From Rhizobium etli CFN 42 (GTDB taxonomy: Bacteria > Pseudomonadota > Alphaproteobacteria > Rhizobiales > Rhizobiaceae): a stretch of 64,000 nt of DNA. The stretch is taken from NCBI RefSeq assembly GCF_000092045.1, contig NC_007766.1:186001-250000 (forward strand), read 5' to 3'. Below are positions 18,051 to 26,844 of the stretch, piece by piece; positions within the stretch are counted from its first letter, which is position 1; every line of letters begins with the position of its first letter. A model generated the notes under the pieces. It ran no database searches. It saw only the letters and a list, made by a program, of their open reading frames with translations, and was not told where the DNA came from. Made by a program: the position numbers and the translations under genes.

Positions 18051-19127
18051 TCAGCCTGCCGCCGCCTTGCGCTGCTTGTCCTTTTCGCGCGCGGCGAAGA
18101 AGGGCATGATTTCCTCGACGAACAGCTCGATCGTCCGCTTCTGCAGCTCGAAGGGCAGGTTGAAGGTCAGGCCGAGACAGTACTGATCAACACCGGCTTC
18201 TTCATAGACCAGCAGCTTCTCGATCGCCTCGTCGGGCGTGCCGAACATCAGATTCCTGCGGATATTGTCCGGATTGTAGTTGTCCTTGCCCTTCACCGCA
18301 TCGTAGGGCACAGCCTCCGGAAAGCCTTCGCGCACCATGCCGATATTCTGCATCAGATTTTCGAAGGCGCGGCCGTAGTCCATGCTGTGCCTGACCGCCA
18401 GTTCCCAGCCGTCAGCCTTGTCGTAGACGCAGGTGCGGCGCTGCATCATGAAGCGCGGGCGCGGTACCTCGGGATGATCGGCAACCGCCTTGTTGAACTT
18501 GTCGGCGAGGACCTGGATCTCGGCTGCCGGCTGCGAGAGCGGCGTGGAGAGGATGCTGGCGCCATTGGCGATCGCCCAGTCGAAGGAGCCGGCATCGCGG
18601 GCCGCGACCCAGATCGGCGGATGCGGCTGCTGAAGCGGCTTCGGCACAGACGTGGCGGTCGGGAATTTCCAGTAGTGCCCGTCATGGGCGTAGTCGCCGG
18701 CCCAGAGCTTCTTCACAGCCGGGACGATCTCCTTCATGTAGGCGACGCCTTCCTGCTGCGGCATGCCGCCGGCCATCCGGTCGAACTCATACTGGTACGA
18801 GCCGCGGGCGATGCCGAATTCCAGGCGGCCGTTGGTCAGATGATCGCAGAGCGCGGATTCACCGGCGAGACGGATCGGGGTCCAGTAGGGCGCAACCAGC
18901 GTCGAGGTGCCCAGGCGGATCTGCTGCGTGTGCTGCGCCAGCCAGACCAGCGTCTGGAACGGATTGGGAGAGATCGTGCATTCGATCGTGTGGTGCTCGG
19001 CGGTCCACAGCGCCTCGAAACCGCCTTCGTCGGCCATCCGTGCCAATTGCAGGAGATTGTTCTTGACCGTCGACATCGGAATGTCGGACGAGAAGCGCTC
19101 CATGGTCAGCGATACTGCGAATTTCAT
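18051..19127 (-). CDS. luciferase-like (LLM) flavin-dependent monooxygenase
   Basis: The 358-residue product belongs to the bacterial luciferase/F420 LLM superfamily, with a TIM-barrel start MKFAVSLTMERF, then EALWTAEHHTIECTISPNP and a flavin-phosphate region RLEFGIARGSYQYEFDRMAGG. Members linked to a flavin reductase use FMNH2 and oxygen to hydroxylate or open rings, as in RutA, pyridine or trigonelline degradation. The partner reductase is encoded two genes upstream. It is the probable ring-attacking enzyme of this operon; the substrate is unknown. Confidence 0.83.
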   Translation of the reverse strand: MKFAVSLTMERFSSDIPMSTVKNNLLQLARMADEGGFEALWTAEHHTIECTISPNPFQTLVWLAQHTQQIRLGTSTLVAPYWTPIRLAGESALCDHLTNGRLEFGIARGSYQYEFDRMAGGMPQQEGVAYMKEIVPAVKKLWAGDYAHDGHYWKFPTATSVPKPLQQPHPPIWVAARDAGSFDWAIANGASILSTPLSQPAAEIQVLADKFNKAVADHPEVPRPRFMMQRRTCVYDKADGWELAVRHSMDYGRAFENLMQNIGMVREGFPEAVPYDAVKGKDNYNPDNIRRNLMFGTPDEAIEKLLVYEEAGVDQYCLGLTFNLPFELQKRTIELFVEEIMPFFAAREKDKQRKAAAG

Positions 19128-19166
19128 CTGCTTGCCTCCCTTTCGGGTTCAGTTTTGTGCGTGCCG

Positions 19167-20681
19167 TCACTTCAGACGGATGACGAACGGGTCCTGCATC
19201 GCCCCGGAATAATCGATGATGACGTTCTTCAGGCGCGAGAATTCATGCATCACCTCGAAGCCGCCGCGCCGGCCGTAGCCGCTTTCCTTGAAGCCGCCAT
19301 TGGCGGACATGAAGGAGGCCGAGCGATAGGTATTGACCCAGACGGTGCCGGCCTCGATCTGGTTGGCGAAGCGCAGCGCCCGGTCGATATCCTTGGTCCA
19401 GATGCCGGAGGCGAGGCCGTAATGGCTATCGTTGGCGAGAGCGACCATCTCCGCCTCGTCGCGGAACGGCATGACGCCGACGACAGGGCCGAAGATCTCG
19501 TCGCGCATGAAGCCCATGTCGTTCTGCGCATCGACCATGACCGTCGGCTCGTAGTACCAGCCGCCGTTTGAGAGATCTTCCTTCCGCGGACGGCGCCCGC
19601 CAGCGGCGATCTTGGCGCCATCCTTGACGCCCGAGGCGACGTAACCCTCGACCTTGGAGAGCTGGTCGGCGAGCGCCAGCGGACCGATATCGGTATCATC
19701 GAGCGTCGGCAGGCCGACGCGGATGCGGGCGGTACGAGCAATCAGCGCATCGATGAACTTGTCGTAGATGCTGGCTTCAACGAAGCAGCGCGAACCGGCA
19801 ACACAGGTCTGCCCGGCAGCGGCGAAGACGCCGGAGACGACGCCGTTGACGGCATGCTCGAGCTCGACATCACCGAACACAACATGCGGCGACTTTCCGC
19901 CGAGTTCCATCGAGCAGGGCACGAGGTTCTGCGCGGCATTGCCGGCGATGCGGCGGCCGGTCGCGGTGCTGCCGGTGAAGACATACTTGGCGACGCCCGG
20001 ATGGCGGGTCAGCGCCTCGCCGGCGCTCTTGCCGGTGCCGGTGACGACATTGACGACACCCGCCGGGAAGCCCGCCTCGTGAATGAGTTCGGCCAGCGCA
20101 AGCGTCGAGGCAGTCGCATGTTCCGATGGCTTGATGACGACGGTGTTGCCGATCGCCAGGCATGGCGCCAGCGTACCGGTCAGCAGCATCAGCGGCGAAT
20201 TCCACGGCGTGATCATGCCGACGACGCCGAGCGGTTCGCGCAGGTTGATGTTCAGCGTATCCATCCGGTTGATCGGAATGGTATCGCCCTGCAGCTTGTC
20301 GGCCATGCCGGCGAAATAGTGGTAGCTATCCGGCATCGAGCGCATCTGCGCCCGGGTTTCCTTCAGCAGCTTGCCGTTGTCGCGCGTCTCGATTTCGGCA
20401 AGCGTATCGGCATTGGCGCGGACGAGTTCCGCGAGCTTGCGGACCAGCGCGCCGCGGTCGGTCTGCGTCATGCGCCGCCAGGCGGGATTGCGGAAGGCGG
20501 CATTCGCTGCGGCGACAGCGGCCGCGACATCATTGGCATCGGCTGCGGCCAGATCGTACCAGCGCTCGCCGGTGGTCGGGTCGTAGCTGGCAATGTAGTT
20601 GCCGGCCTTCGGCGCCACGAATTCGCCGTTGATGAACAGGCCCTGTCGCGAACCTTCGATGGAGCTGACTGTCGTCTTCAT
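19167..20681 (-). CDS. aldehyde dehydrogenase of the monooxygenase operon
   Basis: The 504-residue NAD(P)-dependent aldehyde dehydrogenase has complete catalytic parts: TPWNSPL (Asn), ELGGKSPHVVF (general-base Glu) and GQTCVAGSRC (nucleophile Cys). I chose the ATG at 20681 (MKTTVSS), 1 bp after the flavin reductase stop, rather than the longer frame to 20720, which would overlap that gene. It would oxidise a semialdehyde formed after ring opening. It is only modestly similar to the doeC-like enzyme at 25254, so it is not a duplicate of it. Confidence 0.85.
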   Translation of the reverse strand: MKTTVSSIEGSRQGLFINGEFVAPKAGNYIASYDPTTGERWYDLAAADANDVAAAVAAANAAFRNPAWRRMTQTDRGALVRKLAELVRANADTLAEIETRDNGKLLKETRAQMRSMPDSYHYFAGMADKLQGDTIPINRMDTLNINLREPLGVVGMITPWNSPLMLLTGTLAPCLAIGNTVVIKPSEHATASTLALAELIHEAGFPAGVVNVVTGTGKSAGEALTRHPGVAKYVFTGSTATGRRIAGNAAQNLVPCSMELGGKSPHVVFGDVELEHAVNGVVSGVFAAAGQTCVAGSRCFVEASIYDKFIDALIARTARIRVGLPTLDDTDIGPLALADQLSKVEGYVASGVKDGAKIAAGGRRPRKEDLSNGGWYYEPTVMVDAQNDMGFMRDEIFGPVVGVMPFRDEAEMVALANDSHYGLASGIWTKDIDRALRFANQIEAGTVWVNTYRSASFMSANGGFKESGYGRRGGFEVMHEFSRLKNVIIDYSGAMQDPFVIRLK

Positions 20682-20682
20682 G

Positions 20683-21675
20683 TCACTGTCCTTGGTCTTG
20701 GGAGGCTTGGATCCAGGCACGGGCTTCGCCGTCGATCATCGCGACGCGGCCGCCGTCGTCGGAATCCATGTAGATGCCGAAGCGGCCCGCCTGCCGCTCG
20801 CGCACATAGCGGCGCAACATGGAGCGCAGTTCATGGGTGGCGATCGCCTCGTAGGGCAGATCGTCGATGCCGAAGAAGCGGAGATCGGCAGGCAGGTTGA
20901 CCTCTTCCCCCTCGCCTGCCAACCGGGCGCGATAGACGAGATAGCCGGGATCGCTATCGGCAACGTCGAAGACGGAATAGAGGAAGGTCTCTTCCGGTAC
21001 GAGGCGCAGCGCATCGCCGCCCTCGACCACCAGCTGGCTGTCGGCCTTGCGGCGGCGTGCCGATGGCAGCACCCAGCCGCCCCTCCCGTCCGAGCGCAGC
21101 AGCAGGCCGTCGCCGGCCTCGATCAAGTAGCCGATGATCACCCCGTGCGAGGCAAGCCAGCCCGCCGGCAGCGGATCCTTGACGCTGGCGTAACGGCCGC
21201 GGCAGAAGCCGAGCGGTGCGGTCGGGCTGGTGCCGAAGGCGCGGACCTGGCCGATGAGAACCGTATGGTCGCCAGCATCGACGGCGCTGTGGGTGGTGCA
21301 GTCGAACCATGTGAGACTGTCGGTCAGAACCGGCGCGCCGGTATGGATGTGATCGTGGGTGACCGACTGGAACTTGTCGGGAGACTTCGAGGCGAAGGTG
21401 CCAGAGATATCGACTTGGCCTTCATGAAGGATATTGACCGCAAAGCAGCCGGCATTGGTGAAGGCCTGATGGCTGGAGGCCGCCTTCGCGACACAGACGA
21501 GAAGCAACGGCGGATCGAGCGACACTGAGGTAAACGAATTCGCGGTCATTCCGCGCGGGCTGCCGTCCTCGTCGCGCGTGGTGATGACGGTCACACCTGT
21601 CACGAAGGTTCCGAAGGCCCGGCGCAGTGCGATCGGGTCGATCGGTGCATCCGTCCTTGCCGCTGTCTCCGCCAT
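20683..21675 (-). CDS. flavin reductase with C-terminal Nudix-like domain
   Basis: The N-terminal half (about 1-165) is a flavin reductase-like FMN-binding split barrel: FGTFVTGVTVIT, then GMTANSFTSVSLDPPLLLVC and FAVNILHEGQ. This part is full length for HpaC/RutF-type reductases. A second domain of about 160 residues follows, starting GVIIGYLIEAGDGLLL and ending ELRSMLRRYVRER. Its strand order recalls Nudix, but the Nudix catalytic box is not visible, so it is probably a degenerate, regulatory or binding domain. It would supply FMNH2 to the LLM monooxygenase. It is the first gene of the operon. Confidence 0.82.
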   Translation of the reverse strand: MAETAARTDAPIDPIALRRAFGTFVTGVTVITTRDEDGSPRGMTANSFTSVSLDPPLLLVCVAKAASSHQAFTNAGCFAVNILHEGQVDISGTFASKSPDKFQSVTHDHIHTGAPVLTDSLTWFDCTTHSAVDAGDHTVLIGQVRAFGTSPTAPLGFCRGRYASVKDPLPAGWLASHGVIIGYLIEAGDGLLLRSDGRGGWVLPSARRRKADSQLVVEGGDALRLVPEETFLYSVFDVADSDPGYLVYRARLAGEGEEVNLPADLRFFGIDDLPYEAIATHELRSMLRRYVRERQAGRFGIYMDSDDGGRVAMIDGEARAWIQASQDQGQ

Positions 21676-21839
21676 GCCTTCGAGCCTCCTCTGCTTGTTG
21701 AAAGGAGGCTATCGCTACCGCTTCGGCCGTTCTTCCCTGGCATCGTAGGATGGGGTGGAAAACTTCTGCCTCGATCCAGAGGAGACAAAACGGCGCGAGG
21801 GGGCAGAGCCTCGAACGAGCGTATATGAGGGCTGGAGAA

Positions 21840-23642
21840 CTATCTCTGGGCGGTCGAGCGATTGTCAATGACGCCGTGCAGACGGATTGCCAATTCGACG
21901 GCAAAGCGCTTTTCCGGAGTCTCGACATCGACGCCGAAAAGCTCCTGAATGCGCGAGAGCCGGTAACGCAGCGTCGTAACATGCAGGCCCATCGTATCGG
22001 CGCAGGCCTGGCTGCGGCACCCCTCCTGCAGATAGGTGGAGAGCGTTTCCATATAGGGCGTCCCGTTTTCGCGATCGTGCTCGGCGATAGCCCCGACACT
22101 TTCCTGGACAAAACTACGCACGTCGCCGGCTTCCGAGGCCGCAACCAACATCGGAAGCGGCCCGAAGTCCTGAGCTGAAATAGCACCGGTCAATCCAAAG
22201 GAACGGCCGATGCGGATCATGCGACCGCACCGCTCCCAAGCCGCCGAGTAGTCGGGTAGCGCATCACAGCGGTTGCCTGAGACGACAACGGGCGCCTCGC
22301 CGAAATAGCGGCCGAGTTCCTCGGCGATGCGGCGGGTGAGCTTGGCCGTGCGCTCCTGACGCTTGCTCGTGTCATAGGGCATGAGGCAAACAACACCACC
22401 GTCGATCGCGATCAGGTTCGCCTGCACCGAGGCCTGTTGCATGATGCGCGTCAGCGTGTGTTCGACATCTACGGAAGCCCCACCGAAAGCCTTTGTCTTA
22501 TCGGGGAAATCGACGACAATCATCTGCTGCGGGATGGCGAAGCTCAATCCGAGCCGCTGAGCCCGTTGCGCGATATCGCCGGCGTCGCGCCAACGGGCCT
22601 CGACGATTTCGAAGAACAGTTCGGTCTGCGTCCGGGTTTCAAACCGGAACCGGATGAAGCTACGCATCATCTGGACGCTCAGCGCGAATTTGGCGCTGTC
22701 GAGCATCAGCAAGTCGAGATCGCTGAATTCGCGGGCGGTTGGGAAGATGATCAACGCACCGACCAGCTGATTGTCGACCATCAGCTCCTCGATGCGGGCG
22801 GAGATCCGGAAACGTTGTGTGCCGTCGTCGAGAAAAAGGTTGGCCGCATTCGTCGTGCCGTGTTCGATCGCATCACGCGCCGCCTTCATCAACGGCCGGG
22901 CGAGAGTCGTGGAAGCGGCTTCCGGCCAGGAGGTCTCGTCGTATAGTGCGTTCGGCGGGCGCCCGGCGATCACCTGATTGGCGGTAAAGTCGATCACCAC
23001 CGTCGGGTTCGGCAGCATCATTCCAACCATCGCCGAAAGCGGTGCGACCGACCCGTCGCTGAGCACATGCTCGAGCAGCGACGTATGCGCTTTCAGGGCT
23101 CGCTCGAGCCGCTGCGCCGACCGCTTCTCGGCTTCAAGCCGGTGTTCGCGCTCCACGGCGATTGCACCCAGATGGATGATGGTGCCGAGGAAGGCAAGAT
23201 CGTCCTCCGATACTTCGGTGATCTGTCGGGCGATGACGCTGAGGACCATCGGCCGGCCTTCCGCATCCTTGCAATTCATGGGCAAGACCAAGACGGTGCG
23301 GTAGTCACGATCGAAGGCCTCCGCCCGATAGCCGGGAAACTCGGCAGACTGGCGTGCATCGGGGATATAGACGGGCTCGTTTCGCTGCAGAGCGATTAAG
23401 GACGGGCTTGTCGCCAATTCCCATTTGTCCGGCAGCTGCCGTTCTATCAGTGTCGGATCGTAGCGTACGATGACGTAGGCGTAACCATGGGCGGCATCGA
23501 TGCTCATGATCGATCCCAACGCCCAGTCCGCATGACGGCAGGCGGCGGCAATCAGTTGCTGCAGAACGGCCTGAAGATCGCCGCCGCTGTTGATCTGACT
23601 GGCGACGTCTCGTAGCGACAGTACACGGGACCTCTGATCCAA
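21840..23642 (-). CDS. GAF-domain PucR/CdaR-type transcriptional regulator
   Basis: The 600-residue product starts with a GAF-like sensor domain (about 5-170; DLQAVLQQLIAAACRHADWALG). A second sensory region (about 200-330) with a KAHTSLLEHVLSDG linker follows, then a GGDEF-like PucR middle domain. The C-terminal PucR helix-turn-helix includes YLQEGCRSQACADTMGLHVT and TLRYRLSRIQELFGVD. The start is TTG at 23642 behind a GAGGCGAA site. It lies upstream of the monooxygenase operon and is divergent from the AA_synth gene, so it is the likely local regulator of both. Confidence 0.82.
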   Translation of the reverse strand: MDQRSRVLSLRDVASQINSGGDLQAVLQQLIAAACRHADWALGSIMSIDAAHGYAYVIVRYDPTLIERQLPDKWELATSPSLIALQRNEPVYIPDARQSAEFPGYRAEAFDRDYRTVLVLPMNCKDAEGRPMVLSVIARQITEVSEDDLAFLGTIIHLGAIAVEREHRLEAEKRSAQRLERALKAHTSLLEHVLSDGSVAPLSAMVGMMLPNPTVVIDFTANQVIAGRPPNALYDETSWPEAASTTLARPLMKAARDAIEHGTTNAANLFLDDGTQRFRISARIEELMVDNQLVGALIIFPTAREFSDLDLLMLDSAKFALSVQMMRSFIRFRFETRTQTELFFEIVEARWRDAGDIAQRAQRLGLSFAIPQQMIVVDFPDKTKAFGGASVDVEHTLTRIMQQASVQANLIAIDGGVVCLMPYDTSKRQERTAKLTRRIAEELGRYFGEAPVVVSGNRCDALPDYSAAWERCGRMIRIGRSFGLTGAISAQDFGPLPMLVAASEAGDVRSFVQESVGAIAEHDRENGTPYMETLSTYLQEGCRSQACADTMGLHVTTLRYRLSRIQELFGVDVETPEKRFAVELAIRLHGVIDNRSTAQR

Positions 23643-24002
23643 TCGTTTCGCCTCGTTGACATCCGTCAGCGAGTATGCGCGCCCTCAGCGGACAAATCTA
23701 CTTGGATCCATAGGAAGCCGCTGATTTATCTTCCGGCGAAAAGTAGGACCGCCTTACCCCACGATCCGGTTTTGTAGACGGCCCATGATCTCGGCGGCGG
23801 CAGGGCATTGCTCCATGCGGAGGAAGAGCGAAGCCAATTTTTCTCCCTTTGACCTAAGGCATTGTCCGGTGCAGCAAGCCTCAGCACTGGAGCCTGCTTG
23901 CTTTCGCAGGATCTTTCCGCAAGCTCTTCCTTCGGACATAGGAAGAAATTTTCCAACGCCGCTGTAGCCTAGCGCAAGTTTTCATTTTTAGCGGTTTTTC
24001 AC
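23643..24002. promoter_or_regulatory. divergent regulatory region, with a 7-bp inverted repeat
   Basis: This 360-bp region separates the PucR-like gene from the AA_synth gene. It contains TCTTCCT (23925-23931) and AGGAAGA (23940-23946) as an inverted repeat about 57 bp before the AA_synth start. No gene is visible. It may hold promoters and the regulator's site. Confidence 0.35.
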
Positions 24003-24605
24003 ATGACCCTCGGCATCAGAAAATTCACCACCTTCCTGGAAGAGACCCTCGTCGAAGGCGGCAGGGCAGCGTCACGCCCCGTCAATATCGTCGTGGTCGC
24101 AGCCGTGATCCAAAATCCCTGGGCCGGCCGCGGCTTTGTCGAAGATCTCAGGCCGGAGATCATCCGCATTGCCGGGGAGCTCAGCCACGAAATGACCAAT
24201 CGGCTGTTGCGCCAGATTGGCCCCGAGCAGATCGAGGCTTGTGGGAAAGCGGCGGCGGTCGGAATCAATGGCGAAATCGAGCATGCCTCGGCAATGATTC
24301 ACACGTTGCGTTTCGGCAATCCTTTCCGCGAAGCGATCGGTGGCACGAACTATCTTGAATTTGCCAACACGCGCAATGCACCGGGGGCGCTCCTTTCCTT
24401 GCCGATGATGCACAAGAGCGAAAACGGCAAGCGATCGCATTTTCTGACTGCCAATTTCCAGATTGCCGATGCGCCTGGTCCTGACGAGATCATCGTGGCG
24501 ATCGGCGCTTCGGATAGCGGTCGCGCCCATGCGCGCATCGCCGACCGCTTCCAGGATATCGCAGAGATGGAAGCGGAAAAGGCCGTGACGTTGTCGGGCA
24601 TTTGA
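24003..24605 (+). CDS. AA_synth (DUF1185) family protein
   Basis: The 200-residue product matches the AA_synth/DUF1185 family (PF06684), a variant of the Bacillus chorismate mutase fold with a suspected role in amino acid metabolism but no firm reaction. Recognisable pieces are NPWAGRGFVEDLRPEII near the N-terminus, an AAAVGINGEIEHASAMIHTL central motif and PDEIIVAIGASDSGRAHARI near the end. These genes often accompany LLM monooxygenase and amino acid transporter clusters. It is divergent from the regulator and sits just before the second doeX. Confidence 0.82.
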   Translation: MTLGIRKFTTFLEETLVEGGRAASRPVNIVVVAAVIQNPWAGRGFVEDLRPEIIRIAGELSHEMTNRLLRQIGPEQIEACGKAAAVGINGEIEHASAMIHTLRFGNPFREAIGGTNYLEFANTRNAPGALLSLPMMHKSENGKRSHFLTANFQIADAPGPDEIIVAIGASDSGRAHARIADRFQDIAEMEAEKAVTLSGI

Positions 24606-24636
24606 CGAGCGCAGCTGCTGATCTTGGGGAGGTGGG

Positions 24637-25134
24637 ATGAAGCTCGACGCCATCGACCTGCGCATTCTTGACGCCGTCCAGCGCGACGGCCGCATCACCA
24701 AACTGGCACTGGCCGAAAAGGCCGGGCTGTCGCCGACCCCGTGCTGGATGCGGCTGCGCAAACTCGAAAAGGCTGGCGTGATCACCGGCTACCACGCCCG
24801 CATCGCCCCGCGGCGCATTGCGCCGGTGGCCAGCGTGATGATGGAAGTAACGCTCGCCAATCATCGCCAGGCCGATTTCGAGCGCTTCGAGCGCGCCGTT
24901 GCCGCAACCCCCGAGATCGTCGCCTGCTGGTCGGTCGGCGGCGGCGTCGACTATATCCTGAAAATCATGGCGGCCGATATCGACGCCTATCAGCGGCTGG
25001 TCGACGGGCTTCTCGACCGCGAACTCGGCATCGACCGCTATTTCACCTACATCGTCACCAAGACGGTGAAGGAGGAAACGGTGCTTCCTGTCTCTTCCTT
25101 CGCCGCATCCGGCGAGGACCAGAGCGCGTCGTAG
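24637..25134 (+). CDS. doeX: Lrp/AsnC-family regulator, second copy
   Basis: The 165-residue protein is identical to the 13438 copy except for four substitutions. Both the helix-turn-helix and the RAM domain are intact. Unlike the first copy it has a strong GGGGAGG ribosome site. It precedes the doeC-like and doeD-like genes in the same orientation, the arrangement expected of an ectoine regulator. Two nearly identical regulators on one plasmid would probably form mixed dimers. Confidence 0.86.
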   Translation: MKLDAIDLRILDAVQRDGRITKLALAEKAGLSPTPCWMRLRKLEKAGVITGYHARIAPRRIAPVASVMMEVTLANHRQADFERFERAVAATPEIVACWSVGGGVDYILKIMAADIDAYQRLVDGLLDRELGIDRYFTYIVTKTVKEETVLPVSSFAASGEDQSAS

Positions 25135-25145
25135 ACAATCTCTCT
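24637..25145 (+). repeat. 509-bp direct repeat, right copy (doeX)
   Basis: This is the right-hand partner of 13438-13946, in the same orientation and 11.2 kb apart. Identity ends 11 bp after the stop codon (ACAATCTCTCT), where the flanks diverge completely. Confidence 0.92.
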
Positions 25146-25253
25146 ATCCGGGGGCTGTGCTTTAGACCGTTTCTCTCTTATCGCGATCGCCAAAGGACAA
25201 TCTCTCGTCCGCTCCTGTGGAAGACTTGCGTCACCGCCACGAGGAGATTGGAC

Positions 25254-26750
25254 ATGACCGCCGTTTTTGCCCGCCCCGCCTATCATGATGCGCTGTCGCG
25301 ACTTTCCGACCGCCATCTCCTGCGCGATCTCGCCTATGTCGGCGGCCGCTGGATCGCTGGGAAAACCGGCGAAAGTGTCGAGGTTACCGATCCGGCCTCC
25401 TCGGCGACGCTGGCTTGGGTTGCAAGCCTTGGCACGGACGAGACAGAGGCGGCGGTCGATGCCGCGTCAGAGGCTTTTGCCGCCTGGCGCGCCATGCTGC
25501 CGCAGAACCGGGCGGTGATCCTGTGGAAGTGGCACGAGCTGATGCTCGCGGCCAAGGAGGATCTGGCGCTGATCATGACGCTCGAGCAGGGCAAGCCGCT
25601 TTCAGAATCGCGCAGCGAAATCGACTATGCCGCCTCCTTCCTCGAATGGTATGCCGAGGAAGGCAAGCGGTTGAATGCCGAAAGCGTCACCAGCCATCTG
25701 CCGGACGCGGAGATGATCGTGCGGCGCGAGGCGCTCGGCGTTGTCGGCATCGTCACGCCCTGGAATTTTCCCTCTGCCATGGTCACACGCAAGGCTGCCG
25801 CAGCCCTTGCAGCCGGCTGTACGGTCGTCGCTCACCCCTCCTCCGAGACACCGCTTTCCGCGCTTGCCCTTGCCGAGCTCGCCGAACGGGCCGGCATTCC
25901 TGCCGGTGTCTTCAATGTCGTTACCGGCCAAGCCGCGCCGATTGTGGGCGTTCTCTGTGAAGACATCCGGGTACGGGCATTGAGCTTTACCGGTTCGACA
26001 AACATCGGCAAGCTTATTGTCAGCCAATGCGCGCCCACCCTGAAGCGACTGGTCATGGAACTCGGCGGTCACGCGCCGCTGATCGTCTTCGACGATGCCG
26101 ACGTCGACAAAGCGGTCGAGATCGCCGTCGACGCCAAGTTCGCCACATCAGGCCAGGATTGCCTTGCTGCCAACCGCATCTTTGTTCAGCGCCAGATCGC
26201 CGATGCCTTCGCCAAGGCCTTTGCCGCCCGCATCGGCGCGCTGAAGGTTGGCGTCGGGCTTGAAAATGGAGCGGAGATCGGGCCGCTGATGCATGAGCGC
26301 GCCGTCGTCAAAGTCGAGGAACAGGTCGCCGACGCGCTGGCGCTCGGCGCCCGGCTCGTCACCGGCGGCAGGCGCCATAAGGCCGGCCGGCTGTTCTACG
26401 AGCCGACGCTTTTGACCGATGTGCCGGCGAATGCATTGATCATGCGCGAGGAAACCTTCGGGCCGGTGGCGGCACTGACCACGTTCGACACCGAAGACGA
26501 GGTCGTCGCCCGCGCCAACGATACCGAATATGGCCTCGTCGCCTATGTGGTCACGGAAAATGGCGCGCGGCAGATGCGCCTCGGGCGCGCGCTGGAATAC
26601 GGCATGGTGGCGATCAACCGCGTGAAGATCACCGGCGGCCCGATCCCCTTCGGCGGCTGGAAGCAATCCGGTCTTGGCCGCGAGGGCTCACGCCACGGGC
26701 TCGAAGCCTTCACCGAGCTCAAATATCTCTGCATCGACACCGCCGCTTAA
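25254..26750 (+). CDS. doeC: semialdehyde dehydrogenase, doeC-like (ectoine catabolism)
   Basis: The 498-residue NAD(P)-dependent dehydrogenase is of the succinate-semialdehyde type. It has TPWNFPSAM (Asn), [16 protein letters not shown] (Glu) and [10 protein letters not shown] (nucleophile Cys). In ectoine degradation this enzyme oxidises aspartate semialdehyde to aspartate; the rhizobial homologue is also called ssd. The ATG at 25254 behind GAGGAG is the start; the frame stays open further upstream only in the wrong frame of doeX. It forms an operon with the aminotransferase gene that follows. Confidence 0.82.
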   Translation: MTAVFARPAYHDALSRLSDRHLLRDLAYVGGRWIAGKTGESVEVTDPASSATLAWVASLGTDETEAAVDAASEAFAAWRAMLPQNRAVILWKWHELMLAAKEDLALIMTLEQGKPLSESRSEIDYAASFLEWYAEEGKRLNAESVTSHLPDAEMIVRREALGVVGIVTPWNFPSAMVTRKAAAALAAGCTVVAHPSSETPLSALALAELAERAGIPAGVFNVVTGQAAPIVGVLCEDIRVRALSFTGSTNIGKLIVSQCAPTLKRLVMELGGHAPLIVFDDADVDKAVEIAVDAKFATSGQDCLAANRIFVQRQIADAFAKAFAARIGALKVGVGLENGAEIGPLMHERAVVKVEEQVADALALGARLVTGGRRHKAGRLFYEPTLLTDVPANALIMREETFGPVAALTTFDTEDEVVARANDTEYGLVAYVVTENGARQMRLGRALEYGMVAINRVKITGGPIPFGGWKQSGLGREGSRHGLEAFTELKYLCIDTAA

Positions 26751-26844
26751 AGCTCTTTGTTTTTATGCATGTCGTTATCCCGGAACCGCGGCACACTTCC
26801 GGGCGACATGCACTAACCGCACCATTTCAAGAAGAGGACAGGAC

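Noticed and set aside
24741-25253. Upstream extension of the doeC-like dehydrogenase through the doeX gene
   Set aside because: The upstream part is the doeX gene read in another frame; the ATG at 25254 with GAGGAG gives the normal protein length.
26674-26844. Longer N-terminus for the doeD-like aminotransferase
   Set aside because: It overlaps the end of the dehydrogenase gene in another frame, and family similarity begins at the ATG at 26845.
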